Shown: piece by piece, positions 45,468 to 54,359 of the stretch
How positions within the stretch are numbered: position 1 is the first letter of the stretch
How the letters are laid out: each line of letters opens with the position of its first letter
Assembly: GCF_000577275.2 (NCBI RefSeq)
Contig: NZ_HG916852.1
Coordinates: 623,001-687,000 of the forward strand
Length of the DNA stretch: 64,000 nt
Source: Rhizobium favelukesii
GTDB taxonomy: Bacteria; Pseudomonadota; Alphaproteobacteria; Rhizobiales; Rhizobiaceae
Direction of reading: 5' to 3'
The notes under the pieces: generated by a model
Told to the model about the DNA's origin: nothing
Seen by the model: the letters and a program-made list of their open reading frames with translations, nothing else
The model's database searches: none
Translations under genes and position numbers: made by a program

Positions 45468-46424
45468 TCATCCGCTGTCTTGTACATCCTGTTCCGGCCA
45501 GGGATTGATGCCATCGCGCAGCCAGAGAAGCGTATCCAGCCAGAATCCAGCGGCATGGCGGGTATGAAACAGACCGAAATGCCCGACCGATTCAAAGCCG
45601 AGCCTCTCTGGCGTCATCAAGACTTCTCTCCTGACGGCATTTCTGTAATAGCCAAGCGATCGGCGAATGGCTGGCACTGTGCCCAACTCGTCATCGGAAA
45701 GGGCGACTGCAAGGATCGGCGCCGTGACGGCATCGAAACGGCCGAGCACGTCTGCGCGCTCCACGCGCGGATAAGACATCTCCATCTTCGCGCGGCGGAA
45801 ACTCCATTCGTTGGCGACACCGGCGGGTAAGTCCTCCAGCCACCCCAGGCGCTTGCCGGGGAAGTAGCCGAAGAGCGCAGTCAGTAGTGGCATCACCAGG
45901 TGCCATTTGACGAAGAGCCTCGCTCGCCTATCCGGCGCATAGTCGCACCAGTAAGCATATTGCGCGCCAACCGTCAGCATCCGGCTAATCAGATGCGCGT
46001 TGGCCGACTGGCCGGGCAGGTGGCCGCCGATGCTGTGGCCCACGACCATCACCGGTGCCTCGGGGTAGCGGCCATGCATGAAACGCAGTGCCGCGTCGAA
46101 GTCCTTTTCGCCCCAATCGCGCCAGAGGTAGCCGATGCCCCGAAGGCATTCCGGTCGTGATTGGCCGATACCGCGGTAGTCGTAGGTGAGCACGTCGAAG
46201 CCGTGCCGCGCGAGAAACTGGGCGTAGTAGTGATAGTAGTGAGCAAGGACGCCCGTTGCCGGATTGATGATGACGCTGGCCAGCGGCGCTTGCCTGTTGG
46301 CATGCCAGAGATGGCCTCCAAGCGGCACGGCATCGCCAGCGACGATTACGATGGGCGTTGCACCCGTTGCCGGGTGGCGTCTTTCCGTTCGCAAATTCTG
46401 GTTGTCGACCTCATCGTCAAGCAT
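45468..46424 (-). CDS. Alpha/beta hydrolase (serine lipase/esterase type)
   Basis: The 318-residue protein has FDVLTYDYRGIGQSRPECLR, the nucleophile elbow MVVGHSIGGHLPGQS (GxSxG) and the C-terminal His in SVGHFGLFHTRHAAGFW. It should cleave an ester or related bond. It is divergent from the frameshifted TetR gene with an 81-bp gap, the usual layout for a repressor and its target. The substrate is unknown. Confidence 0.9.
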   Translation of the reverse strand: MLDDEVDNQNLRTERRHPATGATPIVIVAGDAVPLGGHLWHANRQAPLASVIINPATGVLAHYYHYYAQFLARHGFDVLTYDYRGIGQSRPECLRGIGYLWRDWGEKDFDAALRFMHGRYPEAPVMVVGHSIGGHLPGQSANAHLISRMLTVGAQYAYWCDYAPDRRARLFVKWHLVMPLLTALFGYFPGKRLGWLEDLPAGVANEWSFRRAKMEMSYPRVERADVLGRFDAVTAPILAVALSDDELGTVPAIRRSLGYYRNAVRREVLMTPERLGFESVGHFGLFHTRHAAGFWLDTLLWLRDGINPWPEQDVQDSG

Positions 46425-46474
46425 GCTCTGCCTCGATCTTCCTCTTGGCAGAAGCTACACGCGAAGCAGTGTTG

Positions 46475-46500
46475 TTGACACTCACTGGTCGGTATACATT
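46475..46500. promoter_or_regulatory. Candidate TetR operator/promoter in the hydrolase-TetR gap
   Basis: TTGACA (46475-46480) is followed by ACTCACTGGTCGGTATACAT, a sequence typical of TetR-family operators (a GGTCGGTA half-site). It overlaps the short gap between the divergent hydrolase and TetR genes. The -10 spacing is not ideal, so only the operator role is suggested, as an inference. Confidence 0.4.
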
Positions 46501-46505
46501 GCCCT

Positions 46506-47085
46506 ATGGCCTTATCTGTATCGAACACTCGAGAACGTCTGGTTGCTGCTGCCGCCAAGCTCTTCTATGCCGAGGGGATCAAAAGCGTCGGCGTCGACGC
46601 TGTTGCCGAGGCAGCCGGGGGTTACGAAACGAACGCTTTATTATCACTTTGACAGCAAGGACGCCCTGATCGCGGCCTATCCGGAAGAGCGAGATCAGCC
46701 GAACCTGGCATTGTTTCAACGTTGGTTTGGCGAGGCTGAGGGCGACGTCGCCATCAAAATCAAGGCAATCTTCGATAGGTTGGCAAGATCCACGCGGCAT
46801 CCCAAGTGGAGAGGCTGCGGCTTTCTTCGCACGGCAGCAGAGCTCGCCAATATGCCGGGGCATCCGGCTATGAGGGCTGCTGCCTTGCACAAGCGCCGCG
46901 TGGAGGACTGGTTGGCAGGTATTTTCGAACAAGAGGGTGTGAAGGACGCTCGGCAGCTGGCTCGCCAGGTCATTCTTCTGCTCGACGGTGCCTTCTCCGT
47001 CGTGCTGCTTCATCGCGATTCGACTTATCTGGAGACGGCGGGAGGCGCGGCGGCGGCGCTCATCGCGACGGCTCCTCGAAGGTAG
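46506..47085 (+). pseudogene. TetR-family regulator, frameshifted in a G5 run
   Basis: From ATG 46506 the frame gives a good TetR N-terminus (ALSVSNTRERLVAAAAKLFY, KSVGVDAVAEAAG). It then hits GCCGGGGGTTACG at 46615-46627. One extra G in the run 46617-46621 throws it off, and the following helix VTKRTLYYHFDSKDALIAAY and the C-terminal domain appear in the next frame to 47085. Removing one G restores a 192-residue TetR protein. It is either recently inactivated or a homopolymer base-call error. Its normal target is probably the adjacent hydrolase gene. Confidence 0.87.
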
Positions 47086-47087
47086 CT

Positions 47088-47648
47088 TCAGCCTGCCTTG
47101 ACCGGTTCGTATCGCAGGATTACCGCGCCGCCCTCAGTCGTCGTGCTTTCGAGCAGTTTCAGGGGAAGCTGCTGACTGGCCGGTTTGAAATGCGGGTTGC
47201 CGCCGCCGAGGATAACCGGCACGAGGCAGATGCGGATCTCGTCCACCAGCCCCGCCTTCAGCAGCGAATCCGCGAGCTCCGCACTTCCGAAAATGAAGAT
47301 CGTCTTGCCCGCCTCGGCCGTCAGCTTTTTCAATTCTGCGACAGGGTCGCTGACGACGCGTGTGTTGTTCCAGTTCGCCGCCGTCATCGTCTTTGATACG
47401 GCAATCTTGGCGATGTCGTTCATGTATGCCTTGATCTTCTCTTCGCTCTCGGCTGTCGGCCAGTAGGCGGCCATACCCTCATATGTCTTGCGGCCGAAGA
47501 CGAGCAGGTCGCCTTCCTCGCCAAACTGCTCGGCGTAGCGCTCCAGCTCGGGACCCCAGGCAAGATTGTGAAATTCGATATCCCACGGTTTCGTGCCTTC
47601 GAAATAGCCGTCAAGCGGCATCAGATTCCAAACAACAAGCTTCCTCAT
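47088..47648 (-). CDS. Dihydrofolate-reductase-like protein (RibD C-terminal domain)
   Basis: ATG 47648 with GAGGAGGA upstream gives 186 residues. Motifs are WNLMPLDGYFEGTKPWDIEF, LVFGRKTYEGMAAYWP and IFIFGSAELADSLLKAGLVD with the glycine turn of the DHFR fold. Such single-domain reductases act on pteridines, flavin precursors or xenobiotics. It is divergent from an HxlR regulator across a 94-bp gap, so the regulator probably controls it. Confidence 0.9.
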   Translation of the reverse strand: MRKLVVWNLMPLDGYFEGTKPWDIEFHNLAWGPELERYAEQFGEEGDLLVFGRKTYEGMAAYWPTAESEEKIKAYMNDIAKIAVSKTMTAANWNNTRVVSDPVAELKKLTAEAGKTIFIFGSAELADSLLKAGLVDEIRICLVPVILGGGNPHFKPASQQLPLKLLESTTTEGGAVILRYEPVKAG

Positions 47649-47670
47649 GGATTCGTCCTCCTCGAGACTG

Positions 47671-47685
47671 ATTGCAATTAGCAAT
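47671..47685. promoter_or_regulatory. Palindromic operator candidate between the DHFR-like and HxlR genes
   Basis: ATTGC (47671-47675) and GCAAT (47681-47685) flank AATTA, a 15-bp inverted repeat in the 94-bp divergent gap. HxlR dimers commonly bind such AT-rich palindromes beside their target genes. The symmetry is read directly; regulator binding is inferred. Confidence 0.5.
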
Positions 47686-47742
47686 TGGTTGAAAGTTAGG
47701 TTGACTGGTGGCAAAGTGCAAGCAGTTTATTTGGAGGAACCT

Positions 47743-48315
47743 ATGGACGATGCTCACCGCTCCGGCTGCCCGATCAATCTGACGCTAGAAGTGCTCGGCG
47801 ATCGCTGGAGCCTGCTAGTCATTCGCGACATCATGTTCGGCAATCGGCGCCACTTCCGCGAATTGCTGCAGCATTCCGAAGAGCGGATTGCGTCGAACAT
47901 CCTGGCCGACCGCCTGCGTCGCCTGGTCGACAGAGGCCTGCTGACGCGTGAGGCCGATCCGACGCACAAGCAGAAGGCAATCTACAGTCTGACGGAAATG
48001 GCGATCCAGCTGGTGCCGATCTTTGCGCATATGGGTGCCTGGGGACGCAGGCATCTTCCGGTTTCCGAGGAGCTCTCCATTCGGGCCGAACATCTGGAGA
48101 CCGGAGGTGCGGAACTCTGGGAGGAATTCATGGACGAGTTGCGCGCCAAGCATTGCGGCAAGAAGCTGCCTGCTGGAACGCCGTCCGTGCTCGCACGCCT
48201 GACCGAAGCCTATCTCGATGTCGTCGCCGGAAATCGGCCTGATCAATCCTTGCGGAACACCACGCTGGCGCCCCAGCCCGTGACGAGCGCGAGGAAGACG
48301 GAGAGCAAGCCATAG
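47743..48315 (+). CDS. HxlR-family transcriptional regulator
   Basis: ATG 47743, after GGAGGAACCT, gives 190 residues: CPINLTLEVLGDRWSLLVIR, then MFGNRRHFRELLQHSEERIA and LADRLRRLVDRGLLTREADP, the HxlR winged helix. The C-terminal ~80 residues are extra compared with minimal HxlR proteins. It is divergent from the DHFR-like gene and overlaps the convergent TIGR02186-type gene by 73 bp at its 3' end. Confidence 0.92.
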   Translation: MDDAHRSGCPINLTLEVLGDRWSLLVIRDIMFGNRRHFRELLQHSEERIASNILADRLRRLVDRGLLTREADPTHKQKAIYSLTEMAIQLVPIFAHMGAWGRRHLPVSEELSIRAEHLETGGAELWEEFMDELRAKHCGKKLPAGTPSVLARLTEAYLDVVAGNRPDQSLRNTTLAPQPVTSARKTESKP

Positions 48316-49049
48316 GCGATCGGTTGGGCGTGCGCCGCGTCCGTAATCATCTGCTCGATCCCTGTCTTGATGACGCGCAGCGGAACGGACTTCTCGGTGA
48401 CGAAGCTGCCGCTCTTGAAGAGATAGGCACGCACGGTGTGCACGCCGTTCGGAATGTTTGCCGGCAACCGCAGGCTTGCCTTGAAAAGGCTGGAGCTTAC
48501 GAAACGCACGCCGCTCGGGTCGCGATCATAGAGGCCGCCGTTCTCCTGCAGCCGGCGAAAGGCCTGCCGGAACTCGCCGAGATTGCTGGCATCGCCGACG
48601 AAGCCGACCGGCGTCAGCGGAATGTGATCGATCCCGATTCCCCTGTCCGTAAGGTCGAGCGGCGTGGTGATGTCATCCAGCATGCGCGAACTCGACATGG
48701 AATAGGAGTGCGGCACCGCCTCGAAGGTCATCGAGCGCGTATTGATCCAGATGCCGAACACACGCTCCTTCCGGCGCACGGTTGCGTCTTCGCGCGGCCC
48801 CTCAAGAACGACCACCACATCATACTGGCCAATCGCCAGCAGCAGGCTGTCGGTGTTGGTCACGGCCCCGAAAATCGTCAGGTCTGCGCCGCGAAAATCC
48901 GAGGTGATGGCGATCTCGCTGGTGGACGTGCCGATCTCAAGTCCTTCGGCCGTCGTTTGGCTCGCCTGGCCCGGGAGCAGCATTTGCGCGGTCGCGACAC
49001 CATGAAGCATCATGGCGCAAAATAGCAGAGCAGCGAGGAAGCGGCGCAT
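48243..49049 (-). CDS. TIGR02186-type conserved membrane-anchored protein
   Basis: ATG 49049 gives 268 residues with a signal peptide (FLAALLFCAMMLHGVATAQM), a periplasmic beta-rich domain (LEIGTSTSEIAITSDFRGAD, RKERVFGIWINTRSMTFEAV) and a C-terminal membrane helix (YGLLSVFLALVTGWGASVVF). This matches the family I know as TIGR02186, usually beside TauE/SafE exporters. The start overlaps the exporter stop by one base (TGATG), so the two are translationally coupled. Function is unknown. Confidence 0.82.
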   Translation of the reverse strand: MRRFLAALLFCAMMLHGVATAQMLLPGQASQTTAEGLEIGTSTSEIAITSDFRGADLTIFGAVTNTDSLLLAIGQYDVVVVLEGPREDATVRRKERVFGIWINTRSMTFEAVPHSYSMSSSRMLDDITTPLDLTDRGIGIDHIPLTPVGFVGDASNLGEFRQAFRRLQENGGLYDRDPSGVRFVSSSLFKASLRLPANIPNGVHTVRAYLFKSGSFVTEKSVPLRVIKTGIEQMITDAAHAQPIAYGLLSVFLALVTGWGASVVFRKD

Positions 49050-49969
49050 CAATTCGCCCCCATGACCACGGAGTAGACATCCGCTGGCGTTACGACCAGC
49101 GCAACGGCAAGGCGAAGGCCGACGGCGAGCACCAGAAGCCCGAGCAGCGCACGCAGCTGCTCGCCGCGCAGCTTTTGTCCGACGCGCACGCCATATTGTG
49201 CGCCGATCACACCGGCGATCATCAGGATAAAGGCGAGCACGATATCGACCGAGAAGTTGGTCGCAGCCTGCACGACAGTCGTGTAGGCGGTCACGAAAAT
49301 GATCTGGAACAGAGACGTGCCGACAACCACGTTGGTCGGGATGCGCAGGAGATAGATCATCGCCGGCACCATGATGAAGCCGCCGCCGACGCCCATGATC
49401 GATGTCAGGATGCCGATGCCGAAGCCGAGCGCGATGACCGGGATCACGCTCAGAAAGATCTTCGATTTCTTGAACCGCATTTTCAGCGGCAGCTTGTGCA
49501 CCCAATGGTGATGGCCGGGTCGTCGTGGTGTTGGCGGCACGTTCTTTGCCGCGCGGCGCATGGCATTGACGCTTTCGAGCAGCATAAGCCCACCGACCGT
49601 GCCGAGGAAGACGACGTAGAGCAGCGAGATGATGAGATCGAGCTGGCCGATCTGCCTCAGCAGCGAGAAGATCCATATGCCGAGGGTCGCGCCGGAAAGG
49701 CCGCCGACGAGCAGCACGGTTCCGAGCTTCACATCGAGCGTTCCACGTCGGAAGTGAGTGATGGCACCAGAGATAGAGGAGGCAACAACCTGGTTGGCGC
49801 CGGTGGCGACGGCCACGACCGGCGGGATGTTGTAGAAGATCAGGAGCGGTGTGATCAGGAAGCCGCCGCCGACACCGAACATTCCGGAGAGAAAGCCGAC
49901 GGCCGCCCCCATGCCGAGAATGATGAAGATGTTCACCGACAATTCTGCGATAGGCAGATAGATTGTCAC
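49049..49969 (-). CDS. TauE/SafE-family sulfite/organosulfonate exporter
   Basis: GTG 49969 starts a 306-residue membrane protein (MTIYLPIAELSVNIFIILG if read from GTG). Two homologous halves carry GFLSGMFGVGGGFLITPLLI and GILTSIMGVGGGFIMVPAMI, the TauE repeat signature. About eight membrane helices are predicted. It should move sulfite or related sulfur anions across the inner membrane. It is the first gene of a pair with the TIGR02186-type protein. Confidence 0.93.
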   Translation of the reverse strand: MTIYLPIAELSVNIFIILGMGAAVGFLSGMFGVGGGFLITPLLIFYNIPPVVAVATGANQVVASSISGAITHFRRGTLDVKLGTVLLVGGLSGATLGIWIFSLLRQIGQLDLIISLLYVVFLGTVGGLMLLESVNAMRRAAKNVPPTPRRPGHHHWVHKLPLKMRFKKSKIFLSVIPVIALGFGIGILTSIMGVGGGFIMVPAMIYLLRIPTNVVVGTSLFQIIFVTAYTTVVQAATNFSVDIVLAFILMIAGVIGAQYGVRVGQKLRGEQLRALLGLLVLAVGLRLAVALVVTPADVYSVVMGAN

Positions 49970-50245
49970 AGCAGACCCCGATCTATGAACTGCCCCCACA
50001 GGCAGGCGTTCTTACATCCTGTTCGAATGGCGCATCCTACGGTGAAATCGTTGCCAGAGGATTTCGATAAGCGACATGCGATCCGCTCGATAGCGTGATC
50101 ACTCTCGAATAATCAGGCTTTTTTTGGGTTTTATGACAGACCTTTAGAGGACGAGCCCGCAGGATCCATCGTTGTGCTCGATCCGTCGCGGTTGAACGCG
50201 ACGCACCTGCCGACTAGGGTCGACACTGCATGATGGGGGATTCGC

Positions 50246-50839
50246 GTGAAGGCAGGATTGGTTCGTTGGTTATTGGTTGCTTGGGTCTTGCAGCCGATTG
50301 CCGCAAAGGCGGAATGGCAGCCGGTTGAACAGGTGCGGACCTATGCGGTGACTGGCAGTTCAGGCGCAGCACTCTACGATTCAATCGGCGAGAAAGGTCC
50401 CGAGCTTGGCGGCAGTCGCGCGGTGGCGCATACGACGTTCAAACTGACCTGGACCAGAAAATACGAGCGCCGAGGAAACGCCTGCGTCCTGGCTGTGGCG
50501 CGGCCAAAGCTGATCATCACCTATACGCTGCCGAAGCCTGCGGTAGAGCTTTCCGCGGTCACTCAGGCAAGCTGGGCCACCTTCATTGCCGGCATCGAAA
50601 CGCATGAGCGGGTGCATGGCGACCACATCAAGGAAATGGTCAGGGATATCGAGGCGACGAGCGTCGGGCTGTCTGCCGACGATGATCCCGACTGCAGGAA
50701 GATCCGGATCGAGCTGACGAAGCGGCTCGGCGAACTCTCCGCGCGGCAGCGACAGCGCGGCCGCGATTTCGACAAGGCCGAGATGAGCGAGGGCGGCAAT
50801 ATCCGCCGCCTCATCCTGCAGCTCGTGAACGGCCCTTGA
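50246..50839 (+). CDS. DUF922-family secreted protein with HExxH motif
   Basis: GTG 50246 gives 197 residues with a signal peptide (LVRWLLVAWVLQPIAAKA). The mature domain reads AEWQPVEQVRTYAVTGSSGA and contains IAGIETHERVHGDHIKEMV, an HExxH zinc-protease-like motif (HERVH). This matches DUF922, suspected to be metal-dependent peptidases. Location should be periplasmic. The substrate is unknown. No partner is adjacent on its strand. Confidence 0.85.
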   Translation: MKAGLVRWLLVAWVLQPIAAKAEWQPVEQVRTYAVTGSSGAALYDSIGEKGPELGGSRAVAHTTFKLTWTRKYERRGNACVLAVARPKLIITYTLPKPAVELSAVTQASWATFIAGIETHERVHGDHIKEMVRDIEATSVGLSADDDPDCRKIRIELTKRLGELSARQRQRGRDFDKAEMSEGGNIRRLILQLVNGP

Positions 50840-50863
50840 GGACCGTTCGAACGCCATGCCGGA

Positions 50864-51496
50864 TCAGCCCAAAGCGGCGGCGGCGACCGGGGCCAAATGC
50901 GGCCAGACCTCAAGCGCCCCGCGATAGATCATGCTCAGCGCCACGTAGATGATGATGGCCAGACCGAGGTAAGCGATCCAGTGGTAGCGGTTGAGCAGGC
51001 GCGCGATGAAGTTCGCCGCGATACCCATCATCGCGATCGACAGGATCAGGCCGATGACGAGGATCGTCGGATGCTCACGGGCCGCGCCGGCAACGGCAAG
51101 CACGTTGTCGAGCGACATCGACACGTCGGCGATCACGATCTGGCTGGCCGCCTGGTAGAAGGTCTTCTTTGGCGCCGCGCCGCCTTCGGCTCCTTCCGCT
51201 TCATTGCCGCTGCCGTTGCGCAGATCGCGCCACATCTTCCAGCAGACCCAGAGCAGGAGGATGCCGCCGGCCAGCAGCAGGCCGATGATCTCGAGAAGCT
51301 GGACGGTGACGCTGGCAAGCGCGATCCGCAGTACGGTGGCGGCGAGAATGCCGACGAGGATCGCCTTCTTGCGTTGGTCGGTCGGCAGCCCCGCCGCGGC
51401 AAGACCGATGACAACGGCGTTGTCGCCAGCAAGCACGAGGTCGATGAGGATGACCTGCAGAAGCGCCAGCAAGCCGGCAGAAGTGAAAATTTCCAT
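50864..51496 (-). CDS. TerC-family integral membrane protein
   Basis: The 210-residue protein has seven membrane helices with the TerC acidic motifs LIDLVLAGDNAVVIGLAAAG and IVIADVSMSLDNVLAVAGAA. TerC members export manganese or are tied to tellurite resistance in other bacteria. I examined the leader for a yybP-ykoY Mn riboswitch and saw none. ATG 51496 is followed by a complete first helix. Confidence 0.93.
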   Translation of the reverse strand: MEIFTSAGLLALLQVILIDLVLAGDNAVVIGLAAAGLPTDQRKKAILVGILAATVLRIALASVTVQLLEIIGLLLAGGILLLWVCWKMWRDLRNGSGNEAEGAEGGAAPKKTFYQAASQIVIADVSMSLDNVLAVAGAAREHPTILVIGLILSIAMMGIAANFIARLLNRYHWIAYLGLAIIIYVALSMIYRGALEVWPHLAPVAAAALG

Positions 51497-51797
51497 GACG
51501 TGACAATCCCTGACATATGCGAAACGCCTGCCGGCGCGCTGCTAACGCATAAATGATCGCTGATCTGCTTATCAAGTGGCTGAAGGACATTGTGGAAAAG
51601 TTCTCACGCCTGTTGATGTTCCGCCCCGTCGATTGAGTACCCTTCATGCACCGTTGTCCGGGCGCTTTCCGGATGCATCGAATTCTTTGCATCGCCCGGG
51701 ATTGGCCATGACGTTCTGAACATGCTAGCGAGAGCCGCAAAAGGCCCCGGTACGCATGACGGAGGGGCGCCGCAACTCTTTCGGACTCCACGCAAAC
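51497..51797. other. Divergent spacer between the TerC and ABC-F genes
   Basis: No supported gene and no recognised riboswitch are seen in this 301-bp stretch. Both flanking genes must have their promoters here; no strong consensus stands out. Confidence 0.35.
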
Positions 51798-53420
51798 ATG
51801 ATTCGTATCGAGAATATCAGCAAGCAGAACAGCCACCGGATCCTCTTCATCGAGGCTTCCGCGGCGCTTAACAGAGGCGAGAAGATTGGCCTTGTCGGCC
51901 CGAACGGCGCAGGCAAGACGACGCTCTTCCGCATGATCACCGGGCAGGAGCAGGCCGACGAAGGCCAGGTCTCCGCCGAGAAGGGCGTGACCATCGGCTA
52001 CTTCAATCAGGACGTCGGCGAGATGGAGGGCCGCAGCGCGGTGGCTGAGGTCATGGAAGGCGCCGGCCCGGTCAGCGTCGTTGCGGCCGAGCTGCGCGAG
52101 CTCGAAGCGGAGATGATCGATCCCGACAAGCTCGACGAGATGGACCGGATCATCGAGCGCTACGGCGAAGTCCAGGCGCGCTACGAGGAACTGGACGGCT
52201 ACGCACTCGAGGGCCGTGCGCGCGAAGTGCTGGCCGGTCTCAGCTTCACCCAGGAGATGATGGACGGCGACGTCGGAGCGCTTTCGGGCGGGTGGAAAAT
52301 GCGCGTGGCGCTTGCCCGCATCCTCCTGATGCGCCCGGACGTCATGCTGCTCGACGAACCGAGCAACCACCTGGACCTCGAGAGCCTGATCTGGCTGGAA
52401 GAATTCCTGAAGACCTACGACGGCGCGCTGCTGATGACCTCACACGACCGCGAGTTCATGAACCGCATCGTCAGCAAGATCATCGAGATCGACGGCGGCT
52501 CGTTGAATAGCTATTCCGGCGATTACGGGTTCTATGAGCAGCAGCGGGCGCAGAACGAGAAGCAGCAGCAGGCGCAGTTCGAGCGCCAGCAGGCAATGCT
52601 TGCCAAGGAAATCAAGTTCATCGAGCGCTTCAAGGCACGCGCCTCGCACGCTTCGCAGGTGCAAAGCCGCGTCAAGAAGCTGGAGAAAATCGATCGGGTC
52701 GAGCCGCCGAAGCGACGCCAGACCGTCGCCTTCGACTTCCTGCCCGCACCACGGTCGGGCGAAGACGTGATCAACCTGAAGAACGTCCACAAGAAGTACG
52801 GCAGCCGGGCCATCTATGAAGGCCTGGACTTCATGGTCCGCCGCAAGGAGCGTTGGTGCATCATGGGCATCAATGGCGCCGGCAAGTCGACCCTGCTGAA
52901 ACTGGTGGCGGGTTCCACCGAACCGGATCAGGGCAGCGTCGCCCTCGGTGCCAGCGTCAAGTTGGGCTACTTCGCCCAACACGCTATGGATCTGCTCGAC
53001 GGAGATCGAACTGTGCTGGAATGGCTGGAGGACTCCTTCCCCCAGGCAGGCCAGGCGCCGCTCAGGGCGCTCGCAGGATGCTTCGGTTTTTCCGGTGACG
53101 ATGTCGAGAAGAAATGCCGCGTTCTTTCCGGCGGCGAAAAAGCCCGGCTCGTGATGGCCAAGATGCTCTTCGATCCGCCGAACCTGCTGGTGCTGGACGA
53201 GCCGACGAACCATCTGGATCTCGATACCAAGGAGATGCTGATCAAGGCGCTGTCGCAATACGAGGGCACCATGCTGTTCGTCTCCCACGACCGGCATTTC
53301 CTTGCCGCTTTGTCCAACCGCGTGCTGGAACTGACGCCCGACGGTATCCACCAATATGGCGGCGGCTATACGGAATATGTCGCCCGCACCGGCCAGGAAG
53401 CCCCCGGTCTGCGGAGCTGA
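51798..53420 (+). CDS. ABC-F family ATPase (ribosome-associated type)
   Basis: ATG 51798 gives 540 residues with two ABC domains. Walker A motifs are GLVGPNGAGKTTLFRM and MGINGAGKSTLLKLV, and signatures are LSGGWKMRVALARIL and LSGGEKARLVMAKML, separated by a charged linker (residues about 245-320, AQNEKQQQAQFERQQ). No membrane domain is present, so it belongs to ABC-F, soluble translation factors or antibiotic-protection proteins. The exact subfamily is not clear. An in-frame codon at 51756 is less likely. Confidence 0.93.
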   Translation: MIRIENISKQNSHRILFIEASAALNRGEKIGLVGPNGAGKTTLFRMITGQEQADEGQVSAEKGVTIGYFNQDVGEMEGRSAVAEVMEGAGPVSVVAAELRELEAEMIDPDKLDEMDRIIERYGEVQARYEELDGYALEGRAREVLAGLSFTQEMMDGDVGALSGGWKMRVALARILLMRPDVMLLDEPSNHLDLESLIWLEEFLKTYDGALLMTSHDREFMNRIVSKIIEIDGGSLNSYSGDYGFYEQQRAQNEKQQQAQFERQQAMLAKEIKFIERFKARASHASQVQSRVKKLEKIDRVEPPKRRQTVAFDFLPAPRSGEDVINLKNVHKKYGSRAIYEGLDFMVRRKERWCIMGINGAGKSTLLKLVAGSTEPDQGSVALGASVKLGYFAQHAMDLLDGDRTVLEWLEDSFPQAGQAPLRALAGCFGFSGDDVEKKCRVLSGGEKARLVMAKMLFDPPNLLVLDEPTNHLDLDTKEMLIKALSQYEGTMLFVSHDRHFLAALSNRVLELTPDGIHQYGGGYTEYVARTGQEAPGLRS

Positions 53421-53569
53421 CGACATCACGACGAATGCCGTGGCTGGCCTCCGCGAGCGCCTCTCCCGGGCGCTAGGGTTCGCCGGAGCCCGGACTTCGT
53501 TCACCATCAGCATTTCGGTGCGGCCGGCAGGCCGTACCGGCCAGGAAAGGCGCTGAGCCGTGACCTGAG

Positions 53570-54160
53570 TTCCGGCTGGCGCCGTGCCGCCTCCGCAAGG
53601 CGTCGTTCCAGATCCCCGAACTCCTCCGTGTCGTCGGCCGCCGTCCCGGCGCCGGCAAGTTCGAAATGCCGAAATGGGATCAGAAAAGCCAGAAGGCTGT
53701 CCGCGATGCCCTTCTGATCTTGGGCGCTACAATTCCGGACTTCAAAGGCGCCTTCGGCACAAGGAAGCCGTCGATCCGGCGCGTCATCTGATCGGTACGG
53801 CGACGGGATGGGGAGGAAACCCTGAAAAGGATGCAACCTATCTCAATGTGACACCCGAAAAGAACGACGGCAAGACAGTCTACGAGCTCACCGTCAAGGA
53901 CGTGCTGGTGGATGGCTTCTGGTCCATCAGCGTCTAAAATGCAAAGGGCCACTTCCAGAAAAACAAGCGCAACGCGTACACGCTCAACAACATCACCGCC
54001 GCAAAGGCTGCCGACGGTTCTCGACGTGCAATTCGGCGGCTGCAATGGGAAGGTCGCAAACTGCCTGCCCGTCGTCAAAGGCTGGAACACTGTTCACCTG
54101 TATCGGCCTCGGGCGGATATACTCGACGGAAATGGAGTTCCCTCCGCCACAGAATGCCGA
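53570..54160 (+). pseudogene. Decayed DUF1254/DUF1214-family gene (C-terminal remnant)
   Basis: Continuous family sequence can be read by switching frames: [20 protein letters not shown] near 53656, a frameshift near 53760, then [20 protein letters not shown] and [17 protein letters not shown] stop TAA sits at 53935-53937 where the family has Tyr. Homology then goes on as NAKGHFQKNKRNAYTLNN, with a second frameshift near 54020. Only about 190 of the usual ~350 or more codons remain. At least three lesions make it a true pseudogene, unlike the single-lesion cases elsewhere in the window. Confidence 0.82.
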
Positions 54161-54359
54161 GTAGTGTCGTCGGTTCGTTGCGAGCGTTTGGCGGAAGCTC
54201 GTGGCGAGGTAATCGCGGGTGGGCAGTGGGTTTTAACGGCAGCATCGCTTCCTTGTCCTTCGCACAAGCGCGGCGCGGCCCTAGAACGCCTCGTCTTGCG
54301 CGGCCATATCCTTCGGAACGGCCGCTGCATATCGTACTTCGGATCAGCAAGAGGCCTCC

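Noticed and set aside
48243..49676. 477-codon extension of the TIGR02186-type protein
   Set aside because: The extra N-terminus overlaps the TauE gene in another frame; the natural start with signal peptide is at 49049.
51497..51797. yybP-ykoY manganese riboswitch before the TerC gene
   Set aside because: I looked for its conserved core in the leader and did not find it.
51201..53513. Large minus-strand frames opposite the TerC-ABC-F region
   Set aside because: They are shadows of the ABC-F gene and of the spacer, with no recognisable motifs.
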